Assembly: GCA_030762895.1 (NCBI GenBank)
Contig: CM061066.1
Coordinates: 117,336,715-117,400,714 of the forward strand
DNA from: Sophora flavescens
Lineage: Eukaryota; Streptophyta; Magnoliopsida; Fabales; Fabaceae
Direction: 5' to 3'
DNA length: 64,000 bases
The translations under genes and the position numbers were made by a program. This document shows positions 38,133 through 51,300 of the stretch, piece by piece. Position 1 is the stretch's first letter. Every line of letters begins with the position of its first letter. The notes under the pieces were generated by a model. That model was given only the letters and a program-made list of their open reading frames with translations, had not been told where the DNA came from and did no database searches.

Positions 38133-39464
38133 TGTTGATAACTCTTTTAATGAAGAGTTATTTAGCTCATTTTTTCTCTTAATTGTTGCTATCTTTGAGG
38201 TTTTGAGTCTTGATTTTGGTAGGAAATGTTGTTTTGTAAATATTTGTGTGAAGTATTGTTAATATCAGCCATATGCTCTTGAATGCTCCATCATTTTCTC
38301 AAATTTGTGTCTGCATATGCAGTGAACTTGCTGGAGCATGGCTGACGCATGGGTGAATAAGCTATTGGTTGCTGCAGCAGGGACTACTTTCCAGTGGCTC
38401 TTCACTAAAGGACAAATCTGACAAGGACACCTTTTCTCTTTCCTCATAGGCGCTGGCACTGCTGTTTTAAGGATTCACACGCACCTAGGGATCTGATTTC
38501 CCACTTTTTAGGAATTAGGCTAGGGTTTATTTTATTATTACTTTTGTTGTTGGCCCAAAAAGGGATGAAAGCGAATAGAGTACTCTATAAGAATTTAGGG
38601 AAACCATAGTAAGGACATAATTTGATTTTATTACACAATACTCTGTTCTTTCTTGGAGGCTGCGCTGTTCTTCTTCTCCATCCAACTTTTACATTTTATT
38701 TTCATCCATTGTAATGACTTCCTTTTCATTTCTTTATTTTGTTCCTTGTAAGCTCATTATGAGCTAAACACTTTTAAGCTTTTGGTATGCAAATGTAATG
38801 AATGCTTAGCTGAGTTATGCAATGAATATGTTCTTCATCTTCTTTTATTATGTGTTTAATGTTATTTAATTAAGAGTGATCAACTTAATTAGATATTTAG
38901 CTCGCTTGGTTTGGAAGAACTAAGTAAGTGGAAATTGTTAAAGGATAGAGGTTAAATCATTAATTGGAAAATTAAATGATGTTGGATAGACTAGGGATCG
39001 TTATTCAAACCTTTAAACTAGTTGGAACCTGCTTATTAAGAGGGTGTTGTAATTAATCTGAATATAGGAATAAAAAACAATTAATGAACCCAACCCTTAA
39101 GTGTTGAAAAACACACTTTTATTTCCTGGAGTTAGATGCTAGAGCATATTCAGAGCATGCTATAGGCTAAGCAGGATTTATGCTGCAGCATACCTAGAGT
39201 TATTTTTCTCTATATTTGACAACATATTCTCTCCACTATTTACAGCTCACTTTCATTATCTACTTCAAAGTTTTATTTATATTTACTTGCACACATACCA
39301 CAATTTTTGGTTACCATCCCTAACTCCTAGAACATATAATCTGATTTAAAATTTGCCGCACCATTATAATCCCTGTGGGAATGATATATGAACTTAGTTT
39401 CTATATTACTTGAGGCAATTGTGTATACTTGCACAAGCTTAAAGACATATGTTTTAAGGCAACA
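38133..39464 (+). repeat. 5' LTR of the Athila-like element
   Basis: 1332 bp from TGTTGATAAC to GGCAACA. The five bases before it are CCGAC; the matching duplicate should lie right of the window. Open frames inside (38080-38262, 38265-38459) are not genes. Confidence 0.8.
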
Positions 39465-39470
39465 AGTTTT

Positions 39471-39488
39471 TGGCACCGTTGCCGGGGA
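39471..39488 (+). other. Primer-binding site of the Athila-like element (tRNA-Asp type)
   Basis: TGGCACCGTTGCCGGGGA, one base off the canonical TGGCGCCGTTGCCGGGGA used by Athila/Tat elements. Confidence 0.85.
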
Positions 39489-39588
39489 TTGTTAATGGTG
39501 TTAAAATTCTGTTTTTAGATTATTAGTTCTGTAGTTAGAAGATCTAATACTTTGGGTGATTTGCTGTAGCACAGGGTACTAAAATTGT

Positions 39589-40433
39589 ATGCAGAGGTTC
39601 TTGTCACCTGATTACAGACTTGATCCAGAGATAGAAAAGACATTCAGAAGGCTTAGAAGAGGTCAAGCATCTTAGCCTTTACCTGAGTTGGTTTTGAATA
39701 CTCCAACCAACTCCACACCCGATTCTGCTGAAGCATTATCCCCTACTGCTTCAGAAATGGCTGAAGAAGTGCCACAAGACAACATGGCTATGGCCAATGA
39801 CAGAAACTGTGGTATTAGAGGCTATGCAGTAATTGATCTTAAAGTAATGAATACTGAAATAGTGAGGACTCCAATCACTGCACCTCTGTTTGAATTCAAG
39901 CCAGTCATGTTTCAAATGTTACAAACAATTGGACAGTTTAATGGTGCTGCAACAGAGGATCCTCGCCTGCATCTCAAATAGTTTTTAGATGTAGCAAGCA
40001 ACTTCAAAATTTGCGGAGTCATTGATGATGCATTCAGTTTGAGACTATTCCCATTCTCTTTGGGAGGAAAAGCTAAGAACTGGTTGAACTCTCTGGATGC
40101 AAATTCAATTGACACTTGGAACAAGCTTGCTGAGAAATTTTTAATCAAGTTCTTCCCTCCGACCATGAATGCAAAGACGAGAACTGATATCACTTCCTTT
40201 AGGCAGCATGAAGATGAGCCACTATATGAAGCCTGGGAGAGATTCAAACAACTTGTGAAGAAGTGTCCCCACCATGGCATCCTATGTTGTATTCAGATGG
40301 AGCATTTTTACAAAGGTGTTTCACCTAGTTAAAGAATGATGATGGATGCCTCAGCTGGAGGCAGTCTTCTTACTAAATCTTACAATGAAGCTCATGCTCT
40401 GATAGAGGGAATAACAGCTAACAATTATCAGTG
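39589..40433 (+). pseudogene. Athila-like gag, N-terminal part
   Basis: Opens with ATG 39589 (MQRFLSPDYRLDPEI). Contains the retrotransposon gag domain: GQFNGAATEDPRLHL, then LFPFSLGGKAKNWLNSL, then FFPPTMNAKTRTDI with the EPLYEAWERFKQL segment. In-frame stops occur at about 39673, 39979, 40330 and 40431. The last lies just before the insertion point and replaces what is normally Trp. The frame continues at 63322. Capsid protein of the element, not functional. Confidence 0.88.
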
Positions 40434-40439
40434 ACCAAC

Positions 40440-41676
40440 TGATCTGTGGTCGTACACGAGTCAAAATAATATAGTAATTAAAAAAATGTAGTACAAGGCA
40501 AAACAACCTTTGTCGTCTCACGAGGATCTTTAAAATTATTACCCAATCAAGAATGTTAGAGAAAGGAGGTTTTCAAAATTCGTTGGGAGAAAAAAAATTG
40601 CAATTAAAAAAAGAAATTCAATTAATTATAAACATCAATCCAAGACGTCAAGTTCTTTGGTAGAATTCGCCATTGTTCCAAAAGATATAAATTCGTTTGC
40701 CCTCCTCCTCTGTTAATTTAAAATCTACTACATGATCATGTAGGGTTTAAACAACAAAATTGGAGTCACAATCGCAATCCCTAATAATGTTGATTTATGT
40801 ACAAATTCAATTAACCTAGGTTACCAATCGGTTCCCTAATCTCTATTAGATTTTTGGATTAATCAATCCTAATTCCTAATTCCAATTCAATCATGAAAAC
40901 ATAATCTACATATAATCAGACATAGATCAAGCGTAATCACACTCACAACACAGAAATCATAATTGAAAGAAGAGAAAAGGAGAAGAAGCAATTGAAAAAC
41001 AATTAAAAGTAAGGAACTCGGAATTCAAACCAAATTACTTGAATGTCTAGGATTTATAAAAGGTTTAGCCTTGCATAGTCATCACCATTGGAGAAGCTTT
41101 AACAACAAAACATCCAACAAAGTGCAGAAAACTAAAAAGAAGAGAAGAGAGGAGAAGATAAAGTGTCTAATTTTTGTCTCTGACTTGTGCGGCTGTAAAC
41201 TGCTATTTTTGCTTATTAATCTTGACCTAACCTAGATCAAATTAAGTTCCTCTGAATAAGATTTCCAACAAGGTATCATATGCCTTAATTGGGCTTAAGA
41301 TGAGTAAGTTAGGCCCATTTAAGTGAAGGAACATCATGGACTGCGCACTGATCTGCGCCATAGAACTCGGGACCCAATTTAGCCTTGGTTTTGGCCTAAT
41401 TTGACAATTATTGTGAAATCTAAAATTGTAATTTTCTTCCTTATCTTTCTAGGGACAACAAGATCACCAAAATCCGATATCTGTAGCTCTAGTTATGCTC
41501 TGCGCAAGGCAACAAGGTCAGGATGAATGAAAAATCTGAAAATTAACAATGTTTAACAATTAAGCCCAATTAAGTCCAATAATGTAAAATTCAGCCAAGT
41601 CACCAATATTAAACACATATAACAATTAATTAGGCCAAATATACACACTAAAAGGTAAATAAAAAATGAGTTATCA
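40440..41676 (-). repeat. 3' LTR of the pol-less element
   Basis: 1237 bp, closely similar to 62091-63316 throughout, with scattered substitutions and small indels. No genes inside. Confidence 0.92.
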
Positions 41677-41690
41677 AATTCCCCTCACTT
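41677..41690 (-). other. Polypurine tract of the pol-less element
   Basis: Reads AAGTGAGGGGAATT on the minus strand, adjoining the 3' LTR. Confidence 0.8.
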
Positions 41691-42973
41691 ACTCTTTTGC
41701 ACTCCTGAGCAAAACTCAAAAATTGAATTCCTAAAAATTTTACGAACACAACAAACACACTTATTAATGAATCCCAAGAATGGACAAGAGTGAGCAAGAT
41801 ACAAACATTCATAGTATCGAGGAATCAAAACAATCATGAATACATCCTTAACATCTCAAGCAAACAAGGAGGCAATTCAAATCAAAGATGAACCCAAAGT
41901 GGTAGAGTCCTCACTAGGCATACACTCCAACTCTCAAGTGTTTAATGTTTGTGTTTACGCTCAAGGCACATCATGAATGATAACACTACCATAAGCTTGA
42001 CAAGCCTCTAACATCCACCACTTGAAACACATGGACATAAAGATCAAAAGAACTCTTTCAAGGTTGTAATGGGGCTAAGGTATGGGTGGATACAAGAAAG
42101 GATGTTAGCTATAAACCAAAGATACTAGAGGAGCAATGGGGAATGAGTTTAAATAAGCATGCAAATTTATCCCAAGAAACACAATTCAATGCCAATGAAC
42201 AACACTTTGTCTCTGTTGAACTTTTTCTTCCTTTTGCACTTTCACTCAATTGCATTTTCACATTGCATTACAATTTACTTCTTTTTTTTCTTTTTCATTT
42301 TTTTTTTCATTTTTTTATTTTTTTTTTATTTTTTTTGCACTTTGCCACTCCAATCAAGTAATCCACAAAATATTGCATAGACCCCACACTTATTTAAGCA
42401 TTCATTCCCAAAACAATTCCAAAACTCCTTTACTCCTTAAGGTTTGGGTCATATAGTTGTTTTTCACTTTTAGGCTTGTAATGAGTTATAAAACAAAGAA
42501 TGGGATAAATAGGCTCAAAGGGCTATCAAGGGGATAATTTTAAGGTAGGCTTATTTGGATAGTAGCTTAAAAACAAAGAAGGCCTAAATCATCTCAATAC
42601 ATGAATGTGAACAAGAGGCTTCAAAGAGTCAAGTCAAGTTCTAGAGTAATTAACAATCATGAGTGAAATCACAGAAGAAAAAAAAGCATGGAACAATTGC
42701 AGTTCATCCATGTATAGGGCTCAAAAACTCACAAGGGTTAATTCTACCACAAAAGATTCACAAATTAATTTCAATGCCAACTTATTACACTAGAAATGCA
42801 AGAATTTCTCCATATCAAGTCATGAAACCTCTTAACCAAGAATGATGCAAATCACTCACAACTTATACAAACTTAAGAATTCACTGAAAAGCATGTAACA
42901 AGACTCAAACACAAATATTTTTTTTTAATTTTTTTGAGACCCTAAAAACAACAAACAAAACAAAAAAAAATTC
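41691..42973 (-). other. Non-coding 3' part of the pol-less element
   Basis: No supported gene. A T-rich/pyrimidine run on the plus strand (about 42268-42345; A/G-rich on the element's own strand) gives rise to spurious Phe-rich frames. Otherwise plain AT-rich DNA. Confidence 0.5.
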
Positions 42974-43758
42974 CTAAGATACTAAAACACCAATAAAAAA
43001 ATATTTTTTTTTACGTTTTATTTTAAAAATAGAGAAAAATAATATAAACAACAAAAGAAACAGATGCCAACAAAATTCAACACACAATTTAAAAACATCA
43101 TAACATAGTATATCTCCCCCACACTTGAAATCTACATTGTCCTCAATGTAGAACATATTAAAATCAAGAACAAGACCAAATTCATTCACATAGAGGACAT
43201 GAAAAATAAAATAGAAAGGAGGGGAAAAAGCCTTATAGAATGCAGTGCAGAAAGTCTCATTGTAGCTCAAGCGCTTCTCCAATGCATTCTCTGAGAATTT
43301 CTCACCAAATTGCTTGAGCCAGTATTTATCAACCATGAAAGCCTTAATGGTTGTCTCTAACATAAGTAGTCTTGCATCATCCATCATGACATGATCACCA
43401 TCTTTTATGGGTATTCTTTCTGTGGGTAGCATGTCCACATGATCCCCATTTTCTACATTTCTTGGCTGAACACGGTCCTCAACCTCATATGTCTCTTCTT
43501 CCATATGCACTTTTTTTCTCCTTATACCCTAAAAAGGATGAAATTTCAACACATGCTGCACACAAAATAGCACCGTTAAAGTCAATACATGAAGTACATA
43601 AAATAGAATCAGGAAAATCTTGAATATCCGGAAATTCAACACAAAGTTCATCAATAATGGTATTCTCGACATTATTATCAAAATTATGCTCAGAAAAAGT
43701 ATTGTCAAGAATATCTATTTGTGAATCTGAATGTTGCTCAAGGAGATGTTGTGATTGC
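42974..43758 (-). pseudogene. Downstream half of the pol-less element's protein
   Basis: The frame from 43758 down to 43485 continues the gag-derived protein after the array insertion. It is acidic and Asp/Glu-rich, with several Cys pairs (CTSC, CAAC). A shift near 43510, next to a run of seven A's on the sense strand, leads to a second open piece (43510-42974) that ends in a hydrophobic, Phe-rich tail. No family is recognised for this half. Whether the two pieces form one protein or two is unclear. Confidence 0.5.
43754..43758. repeat. Left target duplication of the array (ATTGC)
   Basis: ATTGC directly precedes LTR 1. The same five bases directly follow LTR 4 at 61234-61238. No equivalent duplication occurs at the internal LTR borders. 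Confidence 0.9.
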
Positions 43759-46700
43759 TGTAACACCCCGATTTTCGCTGCTTTATAATATCGGTAATAA
43801 ATATATATTTTTATCCGAGACTTAGAAAATTATTTTGGATAAACCAAGGTCATTTCCTTGTTATACATATTTTCATAAGGTTACGGGGAAGCTTTTGGTT
43901 GAAAATTCAGACGGAAACCAGTCTGCCGTTTTGTGTTTTCACTGACAGTAAAAGTTTACTGCTCAGAAGACCTAATTTTAACTCGTGAACGAGATGAAAA
44001 ATGTTTTTATCGTATTTACTACGATACTGGGAGTTTTGAAAATTTTGGTAAAAAAATTAAACTATTATATTTGTTGCGGGCGTATACGTCGAGATTATCC
44101 CTAGGAAAAGCCTGCGCCAGATGAACCCGGAGTCGGCAACGGAGTTGAGATAATGGATTTGACCGACTTGATGAGCATTTATGACGAGCTTATCCGAGTC
44201 ATAATGGCCATAATGGCGCATTTATGGCAAAGGGAATTTTGCTATGAAATGACCATTTTACCCTTGTCTTTTTATGACAATTACAAGCCATGCCATTGGA
44301 AAATTTGACCAAACGTTACCCAAAACCCACGACTTACTCATCCATTCCAAGCACTTGGACATCACTTTTCCTAAGCCATAAATGAGCATTTATGTTAAGA
44401 GGATAAGTAATAAGGCAAAGTCATTCTCTCATCAATCACCCGAACTTCCACAAAATTCTGACCACTTTCTGCTCCGAATATCGAAAAACTTTCAACATGA
44501 AAGTTGTTGATATTTCTCTCTTCTTTCCAACGACATAAAGATCATACAAAACTGACAAGTATGTTAAGAGATATGCCCAAATTTCTAAAACTGTTCTAAA
44601 CCCTCATCATGTTCATCTTTCTCTCTAAGTTTCTCAAGAACACCATGAGAAATTTGTGAAGAACATCATCAAGATCATCCTTTTCTTTGATCATAAAGAG
44701 GTATTCTCTCTTAATCTTGCTATTCTAAGCTTTTATCTTCACAAGATTCTTGAGTTTATGCCTTTGATCATCATGTTCTTCATATGATTCAAAGTTCTTG
44801 AAGCTTTCCTCAAAAATTCATAACTAATTATAGAAAAATCCTTTGGACATGAAACCAATTGATATGATCTCATAATATTCTCTATTTTCATAATCTAGAA
44901 GCATAATATCATGAGAAATTTCTTTCCCTAATTTCTGGACTTGGCCGAATCTAGGTCAATATGGTGTTCATAGATTTTGTTTCATTTTCATGTCTTGATT
45001 CATGATTCAATCTTCTAGTACCTTGATAGTTCTTGTATGTAAGTACATAGAAGATCAAAAAATCAAACCCTAACCTATTTGTTTCATAAAGGCCGAAACC
45101 CTAGCTATGAATATTTGATGGATTTTTTATTCAAATGTTGTCTAGTAACACTTTAATCCAACTCTAGGTTTTGTATGTTGGTTAAATCCAAGAGTTGAGA
45201 AAATTTTAAAACCTCTAGCCTAAAATCTTGAGAAAAACAGAAACCCTAGTTCTTGGAACTAGATGAGTTTTAATTCATGTTCTTGGTTTATGATCTTAGA
45301 TTAAGTGCTTAATCATGTTTAAGTTACTTATGGATCATAAATCCCTAAGTTAACAAAATTTTAACATTCCTAACCTAGAAAATTTGTTGAGGCCGAACCT
45401 TAACCTCCATGAGCCAAGTATGTTTTTGTTTGATTTGATTTATTTTGGTTGCAATTCGTTATGAAGGAATCGATCGGATTGGTTTGACCTAAAGCCAACG
45501 GAGGAAACCGGATCAAATCGGGAGATTATTTGAAACCGTTAGTTTGGGTCTTCAAGAGGTAAGGGGAGCTTACCTGAGGGATTTTTCTCAATAACTATTT
45601 GTTTGTAGTGTGGTTTATATGATTTATATGTGGTTGTGGTTATTTGTTTTGTTGTTTACGTTGTGTTGTTTATCTGTGTCTCGGTGTTTGACCTGCTTTT
45701 AATTTATTTAATTATCAGCAGTCGTATATGATATTGTTATGATGCATGATCTACCTGGGGATATAATTCTGATAATTGTTGTTGAATGATATTTGTGAGT
45801 GTTGTTTGAGAAGCCTGACAGTGGTCAGTGCACAACCGATTAATCAGATAAAAGCTTTAATAAGCTGTGTAAATTATATTCAATGTTTTATGGGAAATGT
45901 TGGAAGATGAGAGTGGTGGAAAATATTATTTTGGAAAAATAATGAGTTTTGAGAAATATTATTATTTTAATGATTTGTTAGTGTAAAAGTAATTTATGAG
46001 TCACAACGAGAGCGAAACCGTGAAAATATTTTTGCACTGCTAAGTTTTACGTAAGAAATTCCGGAATATTATAAAATAGTATTTTATGAAATTAATGGGT
46101 GAAAATAAGTTAATTATGATTTTCGAAAATTAATTAAGTGGAAAAAGCTAAATTTTGGCTTAAAAAGATTTTAAAATGAAAAGTGACGGCAAATTTGGAA
46201 AAGTGTAGACGGCAAGAATTTTGAAACGGCAGTGCATATTTTGAAGAAGTTAAAACCTTAAGTGACTCATTTGTTTGTGAAAAACTAAGTTTTATTATTT
46301 AAGGATTTTATTAATGAATTTCCAATTTGAAGAGAATTTCTGAAAACCAAAAAAATTAATTCAACCGTGTTAAAAATGGTGTGGAACTTAGTAACCGAGA
46401 CGTCGGGGTACTAAGGTTCTGTGTTGTGATGGACTCGGGGTCATTTGGACTTTGAGGTCCTATACCATATACATGGTGTATACCGTAATTAAACATTTAA
46501 GATGTTTTCTATTACCACGAACCTAAGACTGATTGCAAGGTCGAGAGGTGTCGTGATTGAGCACTCGGACTGTGAGGTCCTGTGTTTTAATGAAAGTTTT
46601 AAAGATTGTTAAAACTGTGTGAGTCATAAGCCATTTTGAGCTTTGGCAAAGAAAGATTGAACACAAAGAAAAGTGTCAAGAACAAAGTATTTTTGCATGC

Positions 46701-47552
46701 ATTTGGCAGACGTGCCGTTATGTTGTGACTGTGCATCTGTGACTGCGTGTCTGTGACTGTGCGTCTGTGACAGTGCGTCTGTGACTGCGTGTCTGTGACT
46801 GTGCGTCTGTGACTGCGTGTCTGTGACTGTACGTCTGTGACTGTGCGTCTGCGTGATCGCGTGTTCTGTGATCGCTTGTCTCGTGGGTCGTGGGCTCAGA
46901 ATTATCGAGTCTGATCAACTCATCACAATGTTGGAGATATCTCATGAGATTAAGTGTGAATGTTTAGATGATGAATTGAAGTGTTCATGCATAGTTTTCC
47001 AACGTTGATGTTTGGGGTGTGGAACCCATTGATAAACTGTATGTTATAATGTGGATTGCTTATGTTGTTTTAAATATGTATATATGTATGTGTCTTCTTT
47101 TGTGCAAGCATTTAGTTATCGTGTTAAATCCATATATTGGCATCTCACCCTTACAAACATATCAGAGTCGCACAAGGGGTATGACCTCTACAAGAAGGAG
47201 AAGGCTGTCTAGTTCGGGGCATGCTGTTGCTGCTTCTATGGGTGGTAGTGTCAGTTAGTTACGACCAGCTTAGGTCCTATTGTGTTATATTATGTTTTAA
47301 GAATAAATTAAAGTGGTAAGGATCTAGGTGTGAAAACAAAAGAGGTAGTATAGTTTTATAACTTATATACAGTATGTATTTAAGTGTGGTTTGATTCGTT
47401 GTTGTTGTCTTGAGGATTAAAAGAAAAAATTTTATCACCATATTTTGAAAAGATGAACGTTGAGAAAACATTATTTTCCGAAAGCAACCAACAAATAAAG
47501 TTTTATTTCCATAAACGCGTAGCAATGTGATGACCCGAGTTAGGGTGTCACA
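43759..47552 (+). repeat. Array LTR 1
   Basis: 3794 bp. Contains a 14-bp minisatellite near its 3' third (46724-46870). Small open frames repeated in all copies (for example 43933-44124 and 47019-47258) carry no recognisable domain and are treated as LTR sequence. Confidence 0.93.
46724..46870 (+). repeat. 14-bp minisatellite in array LTR 1
   Basis: Alternating units CTGTGACTGTGCGT and CTGTGACTGCGTGT, about nine to ten copies. On the minus strand they translate to a Ser/Gln/Thr/Arg repeat that mimics a protein. Confidence 0.85.
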
Positions 47553-48359
47553 TTAGTGGTATCAGAGCTGGTCGAGTCTTTCGGGATCTTTGGGAAATAG
47601 GTTCGTCGTGTTGATGTTGTATTTTCTGAGTTAAGTTTGGTTTGAATTACTTCTTAGAAGTAATGTGTGTTAATAAGTGGGTAAGGAATTCATTTTCCGG
47701 TGGTGGTCTAACTGATTTGGTCAAGTGGGACACATATCGAAGGAATGCAATACGTCAAGGGGTGAATCGGCTGTCAATAACATCAATGCTGTTAACCAAA
47801 GACTGCAGGGAGAGTTTATACTATAGTCAGGGCTGAGACTCCAAACTACGATGATACTCTTTTAACTATAATTTTCAAACTTGGGTACAATTCATACTTG
47901 TTTCGAGGGATTGTGTGTGGATATGTTGCAATTATCTGTTTCTTTAAACTTCAGGGTGGAATTTTATATGTTTGATTGTCCTATTTTGTTCAGGATAGAC
48001 GCTTTCTTGACAAAACAAGTTTCTTGATGAGACTTAATCTAGTTACTTCTACCATTGGGTGGAAGTGATCCAGACTGAATTTTTGTTGGACTGTTGTTCT
48101 TTAAATCGTCGTTGCTAAAATTCTTGTGAAAGAGGGAGCTTTATTAGATTCGAGTTTGTAAAAGTGTACCGATCATACATTTTTACTTCCCTGAATTTGT
48201 TAAAGCATCTTTATGCATTGAATATTCTTTTATTCTTATCAGATTGATGAAATTCTTTTATATACTTTTTTGTGAAAGTAAGGTTTCGGGATCTTTCATT
48301 CCAGTTTAGCTTCGTGTCATGAAATTTCGAGGACGATTTTTTTTTAAGTGGGGTAGTAA
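47553..48359 (+). mobile_element. Array internal domain 1
   Basis: 807 bp. TGGTATCAGAGC at 47557-47568 is a perfect tRNA-iMet primer site. AAGTGGGGTAGTAA at 48346-48359 is the polypurine tract. A 64-codon frame (47642-47836) is conserved in all three copies but resembles no gag I know. Confidence 0.9.
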
Positions 48360-51300
48360 TGTAACACCCCGATCTTCGCTGCTTTATAATATCGGTAGTA
48401 AATATATAAATATATATTTTTATCCGAGACTTAGAAAATGATTTTGGATAAACCAAGGTCATTTCCTTGTTATACTTATTTTCATAAGGTTACGGGGAAG
48501 CTTTTGGTTGAAAATTCAGACGGAAACCAGTCTGCCGTTTTCTGTGTTTTCACCGACAGTAAAAGTTTACTGCTCAGAAGACCTAATTTTAACTCGTGAA
48601 CGAGATGAAAAATGTTTTTATCATATTTACTACGATACTGGAAGTTTTGAAAATTTTGGTAAAAAAATTAAACTATTATATTTGTTGTGGGCGTATACGT
48701 CGAGATTATCCCTAGGAAAAGCCTGCGCCAGATGAACCCGGAGTCGGCAATGGAGTTGAGATAATGGATTTGACCGACTTGACGAGCATTTATGACGAGC
48801 TTATCCGAGTCATAATGGCCATAATGGCGCATTTATGGCAAAGGGAATTTTTGCTATGAAATGACCATTTTACCCTTGTCTTTTTATGACAATTACAAGC
48901 CATGCCATTGGAAAATTTGACCAAATGTTACCCAAAACCCACGGCTTCCTCATCCATTCCAAGCACTTGGACATCACTTTTCCTAAGCCATAAATGAGCA
49001 TTTATGTTAAGAGGATAAGTTATAAGGCAAAGTCATTCTCTCATCAATCACCCGAAACTGCCACGAAATTCTGACCAATTTCTGATCTGAATCTCGGAAA
49101 ACTTTCAACATGAAAGTTGTTCATATTTCTCTCTTATTTCCAACGACATAAAGATCATCCAAAACGGACAAGTATGTTGAGAGATATGCCCAAATTTCTA
49201 AAACTGTTCTAAACCCTCATCATCTTTCTCTCTAAGTTTCTCAAGAACACCATGAGAAATTTGTGAAGAACATCATCAAGATCATCCTTTTCTTTGATCA
49301 TCAAGAGGTAGTCTCTCTTAATCTTGCTATTCTAATCTTTTATCTTCACAAGATTCTTGAGTTTATGCCTTCGATCATCGTGTTCTTCATATGATTCAAA
49401 GTTCTTGAAGCTTTCTTCAAAAATTCATAACTAATTCTAGAAAAATCCTTTTGACATGAAACCAATTTCTATGATCTCATAATCATCTCTATTTTCACCA
49501 TCTAGAAGCATAAGATCATGAGAAATTTCTTTCCCTAATTTCTGGACTTGGCCGAATCTAGGTCAATATGGAATAGATTTTGTTTCATTTTCATGTCTTG
49601 ATTCATGATTCAATCTTCTAGTACCTTGATAGTTCTTGTATGTAAGTACATAGAAGATCCAAAAATAAAACACTAACCTATTTGTTTCATAAATGCCGAA
49701 ACCCTAGCTATGAATATTTGATGGATTTTTGATTCAAATGTTGTCTAGTAACACTTTAATCCAACTCTAGGTTTTGTATGTTGGTTAAATCCAAGAGTTG
49801 AGAAAATTTTAAAACCTCTAGCCTAAAATCTTGAGAAAAACAGAAACCCTAGTTCTTGGAACAAGATGAGTTTTAGTTCATGTTCTTGGTTCACGATCTT
49901 AGATTAAGTGCTTAATCATGTTTAAGTTACTTATGGATCATAAATCCCTAAGTTAACAAAATTTTAACATTCCTAACCTAGAAAAGTTGTTGAGGCCGAA
50001 CCTTAACCTCCATGAGCCAAGTATGTTTTTGTTTGATTTGATTTATTTTGGTTGCAATTCGTTATGAAGGAATCGATCGGATTGGTTTGACCTAAAGCCA
50101 ACGGAGGAAACCGGATCAAATCGGGAGATTATTTGAAACCGTTAGTTTGGGTCTTCAAGAGGTAAGGGGAGCTTACATGAGGGATTTTTCTCAATAACTA
50201 TTTGTTTGTAGTGTGGTTTATATGATTTATATGTGGTTGTGGTTATTTGTTTTGTTGTTTACGTTGTGTTGTTTATCTGTGTCTCGGTGTTTGACCTGCT
50301 TTTAATTTATTTAATTATCAGCAGTCGTATATGATATTGTTATGATGCATGATCTACCTGGGGATATAATTCTGATAATTGTTATTGAATGATATTTGTG
50401 AGTGTTGTTTTAGAAGCCTGACAGTGGTCAGTGCACAACCGATTAATCAGATAAAAGCTTTAATAAGCTGTGTAAATTATATTCAATGTTTCATGGGAAA
50501 TGTTGGAAGATGAGAGTGGTGGAAAATATTATTTTGGAAAAATAATGAGTTTTGAGAAATATTATTATTTTAATGATTTGTTAGTGTAAAAGTAATTTAT
50601 GAGTCACAATGAGAGCGAAACCGTGAAAATATTTTTGCACTGCTAAGTTTTACGTAAGAAATTCCGGAATATTATAAAATTGTATTTTATGAAATTAATG
50701 GGTGAAAATAAGTTAATTATGATTTTATAAAATTAATTAAGTGGAAAAAGCTAAATTTTGGCTTAAAAAGATTTTAAAATGAAAAGTGACGGCAAATTTG
50801 GAAAAGTGTAGACGGCAAGAATTTTGAAACGGCAGTGCATATTTTGAAGAAGTTAAAACCTTAAGTGACTCATTTGTTTGTGAAAAACTAAGTTTTATTA
50901 TTTAAGGATTTTATTAATGAATTTCCAATTTGAAGAGAATTTCTGAAAACCAAAAAAATTAACTCAACCGTATTAAAAATGGTGTGGAACTTAGTAACCG
51001 AGACGTCGGGGTACTAAGGTTCTGTGTTGTGATGGACTCGGGGTCATTTGGACTTTGAGGTCCTATACTATATACATGGTATATACCGTAATTAAACATT
51101 TAAGATGTTTTCTATTACCACAAACCTAAGACTGATTGCAAGGTCGAGAGGTGTCGTGATTGAGCACTCAGAGTGAGGTCCTGTGTTTTAATGAAAGTTT
51201 TAAAGATTGCTAAAACTGTGTGAGTCATAAGCCATTTTGAGCTTCGACAAAGAAAGATTGAACACAAAGAAAAGTGTCAAGAACAAAGTATTTTTGCATG

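Noticed and set aside
42086..42380. Phe-rich frames suggesting a membrane segment
   Set aside because: They come from a T-rich run in the non-coding part of the pol-less element.
43933..44124. Small peptide frames recurring in every array copy (near 43933, 48508, 53036, 57713 and near 47019, 51545, 56218, 60699)
   Set aside because: They recur because the LTRs are duplicates; copies differ by frameshifts and premature stops and show no conserved coding pattern.
46718..46945. Minus-strand Ser/Gln/Thr/Arg repeat protein, also at 55737-56144 and 60401-60625
   Set aside because: It is the translation of the 14-bp LTR minisatellite; unit number and frame vary between copies and no start context or domain exists.
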